In this document: piece by piece, positions 38,262-38,824 of the stretch | Position numbering within the stretch: position 1 is the stretch's first letter | Layout: each line of letters opens with the position of its first letter | Assembly (NCBI GenBank): GCA_029259655.1 | Contig: JAJDET010000318.1 | Location: 1 to 38,824, forward strand | Direction: 5' to 3' | From: Planctomycetota bacterium | GTDB lineage: Bacteria > Planctomycetota > UBA1135 > GCA-002686595 | Length of the DNA: 38,824 bases | Translations under genes and position numbers: made by a program | Notes under the pieces: generated by a model | The model's database searches: none | The model's input: only the letters and a program-made list of their open reading frames with translations | Told to the model about the DNA's origin: nothing

Positions 38262-38824
38262 GAGCGAGGTTCTTCCTCTCGGCCGTCCTGCGCGAGTCCC
38301 GCGGCTCGCGCGGCCGCCTGTTCTTCTTCGGCCTCTCCCTGGCGGTGGGCGTCGCCGCGGTCGTCGGCGTCTCGGGGCTCGTCGGCGCGATCCAGGACGG
38401 CATCGCGGCCCAGTCGCGACGCCTCCTGGCCGCGGACCTCCGGATCAGCTCGCGCGCACCGCTGACGGAGGAGCAGCACGCGGTCGTCGCACGCGAGCTG
38501 GAGGACGTCCCTCGCGCGCGGGTGCTCGAGCTCGTGAGCATGGCCTCCGCTGACGCGAGCCGACTGGTCGAGATCAAGGGAGTCGACGCGGCCTATCCCT
38601 TCTACGGAGACCTCGTGTGCGAACCCGCGAACGCGGAGCTCACGGACGAGACGGCGCTGATCGCGCCGGAGCTCGCCGAGTCCCTCGACCTCGAGATCGG
38701 AGACGAGCTGCGTCTCGGTACGGCCTCCTTCACGGTCGCGGGCCGGGTCCTCGACGAGCCCGATCGGCTCGAGTTCTCCATGACCCTCGGCCCGCGCGTC
38801 TTCCTGACCACCGGTGGACTCGAG
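38258..38824 (+). CDS. ABC transporter permease, YbbP/FtsX-like (3' truncated by window)
   Basis: At least 189 codons, open to the last base. The GTG at 38258 overlaps the stop of the ATP-binding gene. The N-terminus 'FFLSAVLRESRGSRGRLFFF' followed by a membrane helix 'LAVGVAAVVGVSGLVGAI', then 'RRLLAADLRISSRAPLTEEQ', is the pattern of YbbP-type permeases ('E.rg...rl.ff...la.GVAa...v......i...l....r.lLgaDl.i.s..pl'). The remaining part is the large periplasmic domain ('LVEIKGVDAAYPFYGD'). YbbP proteins have a second FtsX domain, which would lie outside the window. The function is thought to be lipid or lipoprotein handling linked to TesA; this is not proven. Confidence 0.9.
   Translation, partial: MRARFFLSAVLRESRGSRGRLFFFGLSLAVGVAAVVGVSGLVGAIQDGIAAQSRRLLAADLRISSRAPLTEEQHAVVARELEDVPRARVLELVSMASADASRLVEIKGVDAAYPFYGDLVCEPANAELTDETALIAPELAESLDLEIGDELRLGTASFTVAGRVLDEPDRLEFSMTLGPRVFLTTGGLE

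Noticed and set aside
1-38824. Search for CRISPR arrays, transposases, integrases, phage genes, toxin-antitoxin pairs and rRNA
   Set aside because: No regularly spaced repeats, no DDE or recombinase motifs and no RNA gene signatures were seen on either strand.

Overview
The window is a high-GC, gene-dense bacterial chromosome segment. I infer Planctomycetota, with Myxococcota or a related phylum as the alternative. The reasons are several sulfatase-fold lipoproteins ending in a Leu-Gly-Tyr motif, many secreted proteins and lipoproteins of unknown role, an orphan FliD-like protein, futalosine-pathway menaquinone genes and a bacterial topoisomerase VI. No rRNA, tRNA, CRISPR array, transposase, integrase or phage gene was seen. 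This is an ordinary chromosomal region rather than an island.

Layout. 1-2.98 kb: the 3' end of a membrane protein, then a secreted lysyl-endopeptidase-like protease closed by a strong terminator. 2.98-6.8 kb: htpG on the minus strand, two tandem DUF3332-like small lipoproteins, and an STN-like lipoprotein. 6.9-16.2 kb: sulfatase-fold protein 1, a VOC/zinc-ribbon fusion, a FliD-like protein, glycyl-tRNA synthetase, and sulfatase-fold protein 2 translationally coupled to a GT-C-type membrane protein. 16.2-18.6 kb: mqnC and mqnE overlapping. 18.6-22.8 kb: sulfatase-fold protein 3 (minus), a nitrilase-superfamily amidohydrolase, and sulfatase-fold protein 4. 22.8-25.5 kb: a lipoprotein behind a possible sigma-54 promoter and a structured leader, an RluA-type pseudouridine synthase, divergent mqnA, and a tiny zinc-ribbon membrane protein. 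25.5-28.9 kb: topoisomerase VI B, a 74-residue membrane protein, and topoisomerase VI A. 29-33.5 kb: two coupled lipoproteins (one a VOC protein), a four-repeat secreted protein and a membrane-anchored lipase. 33.5-35.2 kb: VOC protein, HTH-WYL regulator and GFA-type zinc protein behind an operator-like repeat. 35.2-38.8 kb: a methyltransferase, CutC, a TesA-like esterase, and a divergent YbbA/YbbP-type ABC transporter cut by the window edge.

How it fits together. MqnA, MqnC and MqnE supply three steps of the futalosine route to menaquinone; MqnB and MqnD are not here. The esterase beside the YbbA/YbbP transporter repeats a neighbourhood known from E. coli. The four sulfatase-fold proteins all carry Thr where true sulfatases carry the Cys/Ser that becomes formylglycine, so they look more like phospho-transferases or phosphatases of the alkaline-phosphatase superfamily. 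One is coupled to a GT-C enzyme, which suggests work on an envelope glycan.

The most interesting non-coding signals are a family of roughly 90-base, hairpin-rich repeats placed immediately after stop codons (16.2, 28.9 and 32.2 kb), and a set of TANNNT -10 boxes 6-8 bases before start codons, which predict leaderless mRNAs. The topoisomerase VI operon, with a membrane-protein gene between its subunit genes and Lys/Ala-rich tails on both subunits, is the most unusual gene system.
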